From Vagococcus acidifermentans (GTDB lineage Bacteria; Bacillota; Bacilli; Lactobacillales; Vagococcaceae): 64,000 nt of DNA. This document shows, piece after piece, positions 7,966 through 16,680 of this stretch. Location of the stretch: assembly GCF_003987655.1 (NCBI RefSeq), contig NZ_NGKC01000014.1:1-64000 (forward strand), written 5' to 3'. Both the position numbers and the translations under genes were made by a program. Each line of letters opens with the position of its first letter. The stretch's first letter is position 1. The notes below the pieces were generated by a model. It searched no databases. It saw nothing but the letters and a program-made list of their open reading frames with translations, and had not been told where the DNA came from.

Positions 7966-10900
7966 TTATTTTAACACTACATTATAAAACTGTTTCATAG
8001 CTTTTTGATTGTAATTTTGTGCATCAAAGGTTATAAATGTCAGAGTTCTCACAGCTACCTGAACCATAGCATTCAAGACCCCATCCAAATCATTTGTTTC
8101 AGTCAACAACCCAAACTTGCCATCCTCCAGCAGATGACGACAAGCTGGAATATCTGTCGAAATAATTTTAAGACCTAAAGTCATCGACTCCAGCAATGCC
8201 ATCGGTTGTCCCTCATATTGAGAGGTCAGTACGAAAACGTCACATTTTTTCATAAAACTAAACGGATTATCGATCTGCCCCAACAAATGAACCCTATCAG
8301 ATACGCCTGATGAAGCTATCTGTTTAACCAGCGCTTCCTTCTCCGGTCCGCTTCCAATAATATAAAGCTGTCCGATTCTATGTGCAGCATAAAACGCCGC
8401 AAATGCCTCTACAAGTAGCCCTTGATTTTTTTCCGGAGACAAGCGGCCCATCGTTACAAATTTAATTTCTTCTGTCGTTGGAAATGGGATATATTCTTTC
8501 TCCTTATTAAACACCCCCCTCTCAGTGCTCGGTCTGACAGAACTGCTGGACACCCAGACACTGCTGCCGTCAACGTCTATCTGAATAAATTCACGGTTGA
8601 GTGTTGTGACTATTTTTGAATAAACTTGCACATCCTGTGATATCGTTATGGTTATGAAGTTGTTATCCAAAATATCTGAGAACTCCTTGAAGACTTTTAC
8701 CTGTGGATACACTGCTTGGACAACATATGAGCACTGCTCTTGCAGAAAAATACTTTCTTTAACCACTTCGTCTATCACTTTAACATATTTTGCATCTATC
8801 AAAAAATCTTGATTAAGAGCATCACGGAGTTTATAAATTTTCTGACCGCAGCTTTCCTGATAAATCTCAGCTAGAAAAATACTGCTGTCTCTATCTGGAA
8901 CGGATGCTCCCGCATGAGTTGCTGATGCTAATCTAAACGCCTCTTTTTTTTCCACCGTCACAAACTTATTGACTTTTTTTATCAGTGTAGTTCTTTTTGA
9001 CAGATTTTCATAGACACTTCTTTTTTGGAGTTTACTGGAAATTACTGCTAAACGACGCAGACATTTAACAGAAAAGGGAACGTCACCGGCAGTTGAAGAC
9101 ACGTTCAACCGTTGTGACGGACGAAACTCATTTAACGGCAGCCACCCCAACTCAATGCCGTCCACTACAATCAAGACACTTGTGTCACTTGTCGTTGTAA
9201 CAATTTGTTTGATTTCAACATAAATATTTCTTAGATCAGCGGCTGATGATTTAAGATATGTGCCAGGCAAACTCAGCGGCTGTGAATACAAAAAACTTTC
9301 TTTCGTTGTGGCGATTTTTCCAAATAAAGATACTGTCTCTTTCTTTATCACTTCATCAGGCAACTCTTTGACTGCTTTAGAGTCTATCCAGCCAATATAT
9401 TGATCGGATTGACTAATTTTATAATAGACGCACTCTTCTATCGTTACCTTTCCTACACCTAAAACTTCCTTTGATTTATCTAAAGAAAGCTTCATCTGAC
9501 GGGCAGAACTGTCATCTGGACGCTTATTCCAAACAGTCACGTCATCTGCAAGCAGCAAGCCTCTAAATTGACTAGCTGAGCTTTCCACAGTCTTTTCCCG
9601 GTTGCTTACAGCTGCAGTTTCTGTTCCCACAATCCGTTCTATATCCACAGTGTTAGGAGAAAAATCAAATTTCTCCTGCGGGAGATAATGCGCTAATTTC
9701 GAGCTATTCACTTCCATCGTTGATTTGGAAACAGAGATAACTTTATCAAACAAGTGATACACGCTGAATAGTCCTGTTAAATTCATTTTGTGGATTTTTT
9801 TCCCATTGACAACACGTTGCGCATCAGCAGACATATCACTGTGCATATAGCAGAATCTTCTGTCTGCAGCAGCTCCAAGAATGATTTTTGCCCAATGCAG
9901 ACTATAACCGCTAAAATCAATCGCGGCATCAAAATCATTGTTGCCAAGAAGACGTCGGGCTTCTCTTTGATAGATGTTCGCAGGAAATAAATGTTCATTC
10001 CATTTTTTCATGCCAAACATATGAAAATACAAATCCCTGTACGCTTCCGACATTGTAAAGTCGGGCTGCCCAAATCTAAACAGCATATGAACACTTTGAG
10101 GCAGTTTTTTTATATTTTCAATTTGCTCTTTCGAACGCGCTGAATCCATCAAACAAATTATTTCATATTTGTCTTTGTCAATATTTTTAACAAGATTAAT
10201 AAAACTGCTTGTAATACCATTGTTGCGCATGCCGCCGGGATAAAACAGAAGCCGTTTCTTCTCACTACGATTTTTGACAACTGTTATTTCATGCTGCTGC
10301 TCTTTATCAAATATATAACTTATGTAACGTTCTGTCGTTCTCCCGTCATCATAAGGTACGAACCGCTGCTTGAAGCGCTCATACTTCTCTTGTGTTTCTT
10401 TTCCAACTGTATCCAAATGAGTCAGATAATCTGACAGCTCTTTCACGGTAAATGCCACCGGACCCGGAAGTTCTTCATACTCAAAGTACTTGCCTCGTTC
10501 TTCCGAATACAAATCATCATCCCAGCAATAAAAAATGATAGGTTTGTCAGTAACTAAAAAATCAAAGAAGATACTTGAATAATCTGTAATCAGCACATCT
10601 ACAATGCCCAACAGCTTATTCGTATCAATCACGTCAGGTATTAAATAAGGCACTAATGGCTCGTAACGTTTCGCCTGTTTATATAAAAACGGATGAACTT
10701 TTACTAATATCGAATATGTATCGCCATGCACTTTTTTTAAATAGGACATCTCAGCGTGAATTTGTGCCAAATCATTTCTGGCACTGCTTAGATTTGTGCC
10801 TTTCCAAGTTGGCGTATACAGTAGTATTTTTTTGGCCGTATCCAGCCTTAGGTCAAACATTTTTAATTGCTGAAGCAATGCTTCTTTCGAGCACTTGAAT

Positions 10901-11523
10901 GTCTGGTCTATCCGCGGGTAACCCCCTTCTAAAACCTCTCCCTGATACATTCCACGTAAACGGTAACTGTCAAGAAACATATTCGTTGTATGTTCATTTG
11001 GACTTATCAAGTATTTGGTACTGCAAAAATTGCGGACCACATTTTGCGCACCGGATGGACTGCCTGGAATATCGAAGCCCATTGTTTTTAAAGGCGTGCC
11101 ATGCCAAGTGTTAATATATATCTGTTCTTTTTTTGCAATAAAGAAAGGTTGAAAGGTTGCATTATTAATCAAATACTCAGCAGAAGCCAACCATTTCAAA
11201 TACTCTTTCGAATTTCGCTCCACGAATATCACGTTGTCATGATGACGATATGGGGCAATGATTTTTTCCAGTTCTGGACTTTTGACGATACTCCATATAT
11301 GCGTGTATTTTTTTTCAGAGTCAGTCTCAAGCAAATACTCAAAAATCGCCAGCGGTGAATCGGTCAATGATTGACCATCCCGGCTTTCATATAAAATCGT
11401 ATGTTTTTCAACAGAGCATTTTTTATAGCACGTTGTATACTGCTGTATAAGTTTACCATTTGTCGTCAGCAATGGCCGATATGCTGGTGCAAATAATCTA
11501 TTTAAACTGTTTAAAATACCCAT
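7966..11523 (-). CDS. TagF-GT4 fusion with four GW/SH3-like modules inserted in the GT4 half
   Basis: Numbered from the GTG at 11556 (1196 residues). Residues ~50-415 are a CDP-glycerol glycerophosphotransferase (WHGTPLKTMG at 151-160, ITDYSSIFFDF at 323-333). Residues ~434-645 are the N-lobe of a GT4 transferase; the C-lobe resumes only at ~1029 (GRLSPEKNQ at 1037-1045, YEGQPMALLES at 1114-1124). Between them, about 360 residues form roughly four ~80-residue modules resembling GW/SH3-type domains, with signature ends YIGWIDSKAV (720-729), ELGWLPLNEF (802-811), LIDAKYVKV (919-927) and VWVSSSSVRP (1000-1009). GW modules are known to bind lipoteichoic acid, so these may hold the growing polymer. 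The likely start is the ATG at 11521-11523 (AAGGG 9 nt upstream), giving 1185 residues; the upstream GTG abuts the preceding stop. It is the sixth gene of the tag operon. Confidence 0.85.
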   Translation of the reverse strand: MGILNSLNRLFAPAYRPLLTTNGKLIQQYTTCYKKCSVEKHTILYESRDGQSLTDSPLAIFEYLLETDSEKKYTHIWSIVKSPELEKIIAPYRHHDNVIFVERNSKEYLKWLASAEYLINNATFQPFFIAKKEQIYINTWHGTPLKTMGFDIPGSPSGAQNVVRNFCSTKYLISPNEHTTNMFLDSYRLRGMYQGEVLEGGYPRIDQTFKCSKEALLQQLKMFDLRLDTAKKILLYTPTWKGTNLSSARNDLAQIHAEMSYLKKVHGDTYSILVKVHPFLYKQAKRYEPLVPYLIPDVIDTNKLLGIVDVLITDYSSIFFDFLVTDKPIIFYCWDDDLYSEERGKYFEYEELPGPVAFTVKELSDYLTHLDTVGKETQEKYERFKQRFVPYDDGRTTERYISYIFDKEQQHEITVVKNRSEKKRLLFYPGGMRNNGITSSFINLVKNIDKDKYEIICLMDSARSKEQIENIKKLPQSVHMLFRFGQPDFTMSEAYRDLYFHMFGMKKWNEHLFPANIYQREARRLLGNNDFDAAIDFSGYSLHWAKIILGAAADRRFCYMHSDMSADAQRVVNGKKIHKMNLTGLFSVYHLFDKVISVSKSTMEVNSSKLAHYLPQEKFDFSPNTVDIERIVGTETAAVSNREKTVESSASQFRGLLLADDVTVWNKRPDDSSARQMKLSLDKSKEVLGVGKVTIEECVYYKISQSDQYIGWIDSKAVKELPDEVIKKETVSLFGKIATTKESFLYSQPLSLPGTYLKSSAADLRNIYVEIKQIVTTTSDTSVLIVVDGIELGWLPLNEFRPSQRLNVSSTAGDVPFSVKCLRRLAVISSKLQKRSVYENLSKRTTLIKKVNKFVTVEKKEAFRLASATHAGASVPDRDSSIFLAEIYQESCGQKIYKLRDALNQDFLIDAKYVKVIDEVVKESIFLQEQCSYVVQAVYPQVKVFKEFSDILDNNFITITISQDVQVYSKIVTTLNREFIQIDVDGSSVWVSSSSVRPSTERGVFNKEKEYIPFPTTEEIKFVTMGRLSPEKNQGLLVEAFAAFYAAHRIGQLYIIGSGPEKEALVKQIASSGVSDRVHLLGQIDNPFSFMKKCDVFVLTSQYEGQPMALLESMTLGLKIISTDIPACRHLLEDGKFGLLTETNDLDGVLNAMVQVAVRTLTFITFDAQNYNQKAMKQFYNVVLK

Positions 11524-11556
11524 ATTCAATATCCCTTCTTCATCTCGTCTTGACAC

Positions 11557-12726
11557 CTAAAGCTTGGTTTCGATTATTTGTCCAATCAATTGAGTGGTCC
11601 TCTCTATCATTTCAAAACAAAACTTATGCTTGAATTCACGATAGTTTGGCAGTAAAAGCTGGTTTTTATCCGTTAAGAATAGATTGATCAGCTGCTCTAA
11701 TTCAGTATTCGTTTCAATAATAACCCCCGGCAGTTCCTGATCAATATCAAAATAAAACCCGCGTAACTCCTGTTCATATTTCTGCCGGTCGGGTAAGTAG
11801 AAAATCATAGGACGTTCAGTCAGGGCAAAATCAAACATCGCGGATGAATAATCAGTTATCAGCAAATCGGATATCAACAATAAGTCGCTCATATCAATGC
11901 CACGTGACATATCCATGATACAATCGCCGTATTGTTTAAAATCAATTTCAGATGCAACAAGGTAGTGCATTCTTACTAACAAAACTATCTTATTGCCAAA
12001 TAATTCCGCAAACCGTTTAAAATCCAAATTATGTGAAAAACTGTACTGACCAGCTTTTTGCGCGTCGGTTTCGCGCCATGTCGGAGCATACAAAATCACT
12101 TGTTTGTCAAGAGGTACATGTAGTTTTTGTTTTATTCCTTGTATAAAATCATCATCGGATTTGTACTTCAACAGCTGGTCATTTCTTGGGTAACCTGTTT
12201 CCAGTATATCACCCGCATAATCAAATGCTCTCCTAAAAATGTCGGTACTGTATGTATTTGGGGAAACAAGGACATCCCAACGTGAAGACTCGTCGGATAT
12301 TTCTTGATAATAACCTTCTCGTGTGTATCCCGGAATATGAACATCTTCAATATCCCGTCCAATTTTTTTTAACGGTGTCCCATGCCAAGTCTGGATGTAG
12401 GTTATTCCTTCAGGTTTATACAGCCAAATCGGTGTTCTAGTATTAATCACCCATGCAGTCGCCCGTGGCATGGTTAAAAACCAGCGCAGCGAGAATCTTC
12501 GCACAAAATCGACTTGCTCTTCTTCAAAGGCAGCTTCATATCCCTTAGTCACTCCCCATATAAGGCGATAGGATGGGAAATGTTGCTTCATGTAGACGTA
12601 AACAGCTTTCGGATTATCACTATACTGCTTACCATGAAAACTCTCAAAATAAACTAACTGTTTATCTTGAGAGTGTCCGAAAAGTTTAAATAACAAGTAA
12701 ACGATTGATTGTACTAGTTTTTTCAT
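11557..12726 (-). CDS. TagF-like CDP-glycerol:poly(glycerophosphate) glycerophosphotransferase
   Basis: A 389-residue single-domain enzyme that adds glycerol-phosphate units from CDP-glycerol to a membrane-linked acceptor on the cytoplasmic side. Visible family motifs are TWHGTPLKKIGRDI with His115, the VRMH segment with His254 (the two histidines that match the catalytic pair known in TagF), SPNTYS, GYPRND and ITDYSSAMFDF at about 290-300. An amphipathic N-terminus (residues 1-18) could bind the membrane. The gene starts 18 bp after tagG and ends next to the GW-containing fusion. Whether it acts as the priming TarF or the chain-extending TagF cannot be settled from sequence alone. Confidence 0.88.
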   Translation of the reverse strand: MKKLVQSIVYLLFKLFGHSQDKQLVYFESFHGKQYSDNPKAVYVYMKQHFPSYRLIWGVTKGYEAAFEEEQVDFVRRFSLRWFLTMPRATAWVINTRTPIWLYKPEGITYIQTWHGTPLKKIGRDIEDVHIPGYTREGYYQEISDESSRWDVLVSPNTYSTDIFRRAFDYAGDILETGYPRNDQLLKYKSDDDFIQGIKQKLHVPLDKQVILYAPTWRETDAQKAGQYSFSHNLDFKRFAELFGNKIVLLVRMHYLVASEIDFKQYGDCIMDMSRGIDMSDLLLISDLLITDYSSAMFDFALTERPMIFYLPDRQKYEQELRGFYFDIDQELPGVIIETNTELEQLINLFLTDKNQLLLPNYREFKHKFCFEMIERTTQLIGQIIETKL

Positions 12727-12744
12727 GGTTTCTTCCTCATTGTT

Positions 12745-13563
12745 TTAAATAAAATCGACAAACCTTGCACGGAACTTCATGTGTACATGCGAACCAATAC
12801 AAAGCAATAAAAACACTAGTAACCAGAAAAACGCGGTTTGCGTACCTTTCTGCCAAAACCACTGTTTGGAAAGGAATGAATCCCTAAAACCAGTGATAAT
12901 ATAGTAAATAGGATTCAACTCTAGAATTCTAGCGGCCCAAGCAAACCGGTCGCCTTTTACAAAATTGTTGACATCCATGATAGAACCGGATAAATAAAAC
13001 AGCAGGCGGAGAACAGACTGCAACATGATATGATAATCCCTCACCAATATTGTGATGGTCGAATTCAAAATGCCAAAAGCAAACAAAAAGGCTATCATAC
13101 AGAAAAAATAATAAAAATATTGTAGCCAATATATGGTTGGCATCACACCAAACCCGAGCATTGCCACAAGCAGAACGAGCATCATCCACCGATAGCTGAC
13201 AAAGTTACTGGCCATATTCACAGTTGGCAGGATACTGACAGGAAATTTCATCTTTGATACCATGCCGACTTGCTTGTAAATACTGTTAGAACCGCCCAGT
13301 ATTGAACTGTTGATGAAAAACCAGGCGATGATGCCAATCAGCATCCAAATAATAAACGGCACGCCGTCAACTTCCTGACCTCGTCTCACACCAATACCAA
13401 ACACCAAATAATATATCCCGATCTGAATCGCAGGGTTTAGAAACTGCCAGATAAGACCAAGATAGTGACTTTGATAGGTTGCTTTTTCTTCGTATTTGGA
13501 AATTCTGGTAATGATCCCAAAATTTTTAAACTGTTCGAGTAAAATTGTTTTTACATCATTCAC
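12745..13563 (-). CDS. tagG: Teichoic acid ABC exporter, permease subunit TagG
   Basis: A ~272-residue ABC-2 type permease with about six membrane spans that, with TagH, flips undecaprenyl-linked teichoic acid to the outer leaflet. The typical family features are the amphipathic N-terminus (ILLEQFKNFGIITRISKYE), the SHYLGLIWQFLNP segment before the first span and the conserved LNPIYYIITGFRDSFL region near the end. I chose the GTG at 13561-13563: it has GGGAG about 10 nt upstream, lies 5 bp after the tagA stop, and gives the normal family length. The in-frame ATG further upstream would run through tagA. Confidence 0.92.
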   Translation of the reverse strand: MNDVKTILLEQFKNFGIITRISKYEEKATYQSHYLGLIWQFLNPAIQIGIYYLVFGIGVRRGQEVDGVPFIIWMLIGIIAWFFINSSILGGSNSIYKQVGMVSKMKFPVSILPTVNMASNFVSYRWMMLVLLVAMLGFGVMPTIYWLQYFYYFFCMIAFLFAFGILNSTITILVRDYHIMLQSVLRLLFYLSGSIMDVNNFVKGDRFAWAARILELNPIYYIITGFRDSFLSKQWFWQKGTQTAFFWLLVFLLLCIGSHVHMKFRARFVDFI

Positions 13564-13568
13564 GTTCG

Positions 13569-14318
13569 CTACTCTCCCTTTGCTTTCTTTCCCTGACGCC
13601 GATGCCAGGACACAGCCTTGATCACAAACCAAGGCAATTGGATGATCCGGTAAAGTCGTTTGGGATTGCTCAATGAGCGGTACAGCCACTCCAGATTGTG
13701 GCGGATATAAAAATCCGGTGCCCGCTTGACCATGCCGCTCAGCACATCGAAACTGCCGCCCACTGTCTGATAAATGCAGCAGTCAAGCTGCTGATAATGC
13801 TGCGCCAGCCACAGCTCCTGTTTGGGCGAACCAAGCGCAACGAACAGCATGTGCGCCCCGCTCCGGTTAATTTGCGCAATCAGCGCCTCATCAGACACAG
13901 CCGTATACCCGTCTTGAGTACCGGCAATTCTCAGCCGCGGATATCGTTTTGAGATGTTGACAGCAGCTTTTTCTACCACCTCAGGTTTGGCGCCGTATAA
14001 AAAGATAGCCAGTCCGCTTTGGTTGGCATACTCAAGCAATGCCGTCATCACGTCAATTCCAGCCACACGCTCATGAATATCACCGTCAGTCAGCTTGGAT
14101 ACTTTGACGAGGCCGATGCCATCAGGAAAACGGTGCGTCGATGTTTTAATGTATTCTTTCACTTGCGTATCTTTATCTGCCATCAAAACAATTTGCGGAT
14201 TGACGCTGGTCAAAAGCATTTTATCGTTATTTTCCAAATAGACCGGCACATCTGATAAAATATCAGTCAATGATATCCGGTCAACCGGTACGTCCAGAAT
14301 GTATTCTACTTTCTTCAT
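13569..14318 (-). CDS. tagA: TagA, N-acetylmannosaminyltransferase of linkage-unit synthesis
   Basis: A 249-residue WecG/TagA/CpsF-family glycosyltransferase. It adds ManNAc from UDP-ManNAc to GlcNAc-PP-undecaprenol made by TagO, completing the disaccharide linkage unit. Visible motifs are TSVNPQIVLMADKD, the FPDGIGLV segment with the conserved aspartate, ERVAGIDVM, FLYGAKP and FVALGSPKQELW. The basic C-terminal stretch (RLYRIIQLPWFVIKAVSWHR) is the membrane-binding tail typical of the family. Its ATG overlaps the tagB stop by 4 nt, so the two are translationally coupled. Confidence 0.93.
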   Translation of the reverse strand: MKKVEYILDVPVDRISLTDILSDVPVYLENNDKMLLTSVNPQIVLMADKDTQVKEYIKTSTHRFPDGIGLVKVSKLTDGDIHERVAGIDVMTALLEYANQSGLAIFLYGAKPEVVEKAAVNISKRYPRLRIAGTQDGYTAVSDEALIAQINRSGAHMLFVALGSPKQELWLAQHYQQLDCCIYQTVGGSFDVLSGMVKRAPDFYIRHNLEWLYRSLSNPKRLYRIIQLPWFVIKAVSWHRRQGKKAKGE

Positions 14319-15469
14319 ATCATACCATCCATTAATTGATGCACATAGGTGACAAAGCGTGCCGTAGCTGCTCCGTCATTGTATGTATTCCACAGCCGGT
14401 TGAACTGTTCTTGATTCGTCGGTACGTGGGTTTTAACGGCTGCAATCAGCTCCTCAGTCGTTGCCACTACCGGCCCGTTCAACAGTTCAGTCAAATGCGG
14501 CTGGAGTCCCGTCTTTTCTTCATATTGTTCTCTATCATACCAAAAATATATCACAGACGCACGTTGTTTCAACAATGTGTAGTCAAAGACAACGGACGAA
14601 TAATCCGTAATAAGCAAATCAGCCGTCTCCAACAGCTGTGCTGTCGGCTGCAGGTGGCCGTCCCACGACACAAACGGCGTGTGCGGCACTTTGTCTGCCA
14701 GCTTCTGCACGTGCGGATGCAGTCTGACGATCAGCCGGTAGCTATCTCCCAGTTCTTTCGCCATTTTTGGGATATCAAGAAGCGGCAGCTCAGTCTGGCC
14801 TTCCCGGTATGTCGGTGTATAAACAATAACTTTTTTGTGGTCGGCAGTTTGGTCTTGCTGCTCTGTCTGCGCCTTGCGCAACTGTACAAACTGGTCTGTT
14901 CGCGGCAGCCCGAAATAGAGCATCTGTTCTTCGCGAGCGCCGTAGCTGCGTTGAAAGACGTCAGCCATTTGTTTGGAGGCAACGACATAATAATCAAATG
15001 ATTGGTAAACAGACGTGAAACGTGCCAAGTCTTTTTTAGTCCGGTGTTTCAGCTGTCTATCCTCATAGCCGAATGTTTTGATAGCGCCTGTTGCATGCCA
15101 AATCTGCACAAATACCGCATCAGAATGTTTTTGCAAATACCCCAGAAACGGAAAGTAATTATCGCAAATGACCACACGGCTGCGCGTCATCAGCGGCACG
15201 CACTGCCAGAAAAAAACGAACGGATTGTCCAGAGGCAGTATACTGACCTGCTGTTTGGCCAAAGCCTCAGCTTCTTGCCGGCAATCAGACGTGTACATCA
15301 CTGTTACCGGATAATCGCGGTGCAGTGCTTCAATCAGTCCTTGATTATTTGAAGGAAAGCTCATCAAATAAACAATCTCTTTTGATAACTTGTCACGGAC
15401 GGCTCGCCTCGAAACAAACCGGACCAGTTGGCTGTAACAGGCTTTTGCCGCTTGTTTCAGCCATTCCAT
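14315..15469 (-). CDS. tagB: TagB, teichoic acid glycerol-phosphate primase
   Basis: A 384-residue CDP-glycerol glycerophosphotransferase that adds the first glycerol phosphate to the ManNAc-GlcNAc linkage unit. The variant motif IWHATGAIKTFG at about 123-134, in place of the HGTPLK of polymerases, is characteristic of primases. LHPHV and ITDYSSVVFDY follow in the C-terminal half. The N-terminus is basic and amphipathic. Its start overlaps the tagH end by 13 nt and its stop overlaps the tagA start by 4 nt, a tightly packed H-B-A-G order. Confidence 0.9.
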   Translation of the reverse strand: MEWLKQAAKACYSQLVRFVSRRAVRDKLSKEIVYLMSFPSNNQGLIEALHRDYPVTVMYTSDCRQEAEALAKQQVSILPLDNPFVFFWQCVPLMTRSRVVICDNYFPFLGYLQKHSDAVFVQIWHATGAIKTFGYEDRQLKHRTKKDLARFTSVYQSFDYYVVASKQMADVFQRSYGAREEQMLYFGLPRTDQFVQLRKAQTEQQDQTADHKKVIVYTPTYREGQTELPLLDIPKMAKELGDSYRLIVRLHPHVQKLADKVPHTPFVSWDGHLQPTAQLLETADLLITDYSSVVFDYTLLKQRASVIYFWYDREQYEEKTGLQPHLTELLNGPVVATTEELIAAVKTHVPTNQEQFNRLWNTYNDGAATARFVTYVHQLMDGMI

Positions 15470-16545
15470 AAAGTATACCTGTCGGCTGCGCTGTCCAAGG
15501 AAGATGCGCGCTCAGCGGATGGCATCACATGCTCGCTGGAAAACAAACGGGCCGGATTCTGAATGATGGATTTAAACGATTTGTTGGTGACGTGCAGCGT
15601 ACCGAAAAACATCAGCAGAATAGTCGCCGCGACTACCATCATTTTGGTCAGGCCGGACATTTTACCGATTGACGGCCCTTGCAGCACACTCTCGTCAAAT
15701 CCTTGCGCCAGTGCTTTGGCACGCAAATCTTCTTCAGAAAATTCCCGCTGCTGCCGTTTGTATTCATCCTGATATTCCTGCTTTTCTTTGGCCGAGAGCT
15801 TGCGGAACCATTGAATAAATTCCTGATAGTGGGCGACTACTTCTTCCATTTCGCCAAACTCCCGCATTTCCCCGTAATGCATCCAGATAACTTTGTCACA
15901 AACCGTTTTGATTTGCGGCAGCGAATGTGAAACAAAGAAAATCGTCTTGCCCTGTTCCTTAAATTCCAGAATACGGTCCACACACTTCTGATAAAACGTG
16001 TCGTCCCCCACTGACAGCGCCTCGTCAATAATCAAGACATCGGGATTATGATGGACTGCAATGGCAAATCCGAGACGGGAACGCATCCCACTGGAATAAT
16101 TTTTTACAGGCTGGTCAATGAAATCACCCAAGTCGGCAAAACTGATAATGTCGTCCATCAAGTCATCGATTTGTTCATTGGTGAAGCCGCTCATCAAACA
16201 TTTCAAACGGATGTTTTCAATTCCTGTCAGCTGTGGTTTCAGCCCTGCACCGATGGCGATAATCGACGTTTCGCCGTTAATCATCATGTCGCCGGTCGTC
16301 TGCGGAATGATACCGGCCAAAATGTTGGAGATGGTTGATTTGCCCGAACCGTTGATGCCGATCAGGCCGATCGCTTCGCCGGATTTCACTTCGACTGAAA
16401 TCCCTTTAACACCCCAGAAATGCGGAATGTTTTTTTGAGAAAAACGAAACAGTGCTTTGATTTTGTCAGATTTACGCTTATACAAATCGTACTCTTTTGT
16501 GATTAAAGAGAGCCTTACTTTAATATCTTGTCTGTTTTGATTCAA
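15457..16545 (-). CDS. tagH: Teichoic acid ABC exporter, ATP-binding subunit TagH
   Basis: A 362-residue ATPase that drives wall teichoic acid export with TagG. Walker A GINGSGKST near residue 62-70, signature YSSGMRSR near 150, Walker B VLIIDEA near 170, and the H-loop FVSHS near 203. Beyond the nucleotide-binding domain is an acidic/basic helix-rich linker (KEKQEYQDEYKRQQREF) and one hydrophobic span (MMVVAATILLMFFGTLHV, ~310-327), as in other TagH proteins. The C-terminal tail after the span is short compared with Bacillus TagH. Start is a TTG at 16543-16545 with AGGTG 7 nt upstream; no better start exists. First gene of the operon driven from 16.6 kb. Confidence 0.92.
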   Translation of the reverse strand: MNQNRQDIKVRLSLITKEYDLYKRKSDKIKALFRFSQKNIPHFWGVKGISVEVKSGEAIGLIGINGSGKSTISNILAGIIPQTTGDMMINGETSIIAIGAGLKPQLTGIENIRLKCLMSGFTNEQIDDLMDDIISFADLGDFIDQPVKNYSSGMRSRLGFAIAVHHNPDVLIIDEALSVGDDTFYQKCVDRILEFKEQGKTIFFVSHSLPQIKTVCDKVIWMHYGEMREFGEMEEVVAHYQEFIQWFRKLSAKEKQEYQDEYKRQQREFSEEDLRAKALAQGFDESVLQGPSIGKMSGLTKMMVVAATILLMFFGTLHVTNKSFKSIIQNPARLFSSEHVMPSAERASSLDSAADRYTLWNG

Positions 16546-16585
16546 ACCTGTTCACCTGTCTTTTCTTAATAGAAACCTCATAGAG

Positions 16586-16614
16586 ATTTTACACTATCAG
16601 CAACAATTTATCAA
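16586..16614 (-). promoter_or_regulatory. Sigma-A promoter of the tag operon
   Basis: On the minus strand TTGATA (16609-16614) is followed after exactly 17 nt by TAAAAT (16586-16591), about 40 bp before the tagH start. This is a good vegetative promoter and the only one seen before the run of overlapping genes tagH-B-A-G and onwards. Confidence 0.65.
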
Positions 16615-16650
16615 AATTTCTTATTATTGTTTAAGGTTTTTTATGAAATG

Positions 16651-16680
16651 AAGAGACCAAAAATTGCTTCTTGGTCTCTT
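16651..16680 (-). terminator. Hairpin terminator at the end of the LCP gene
   Basis: AAGAGACCAA (16651-16660) pairs with TTGGTCTCTT (16671-16680); the hairpin begins at the LCP stop codon. The run of T after it on the minus strand is weak (CATTTCAT). Confidence 0.6.

Noticed and set aside
14336-15001. 221-codon plus-strand frame opposite tagB
   Set aside because: A shadow of tagB, which has clear catalytic motifs and overlaps its neighbours on the minus strand.
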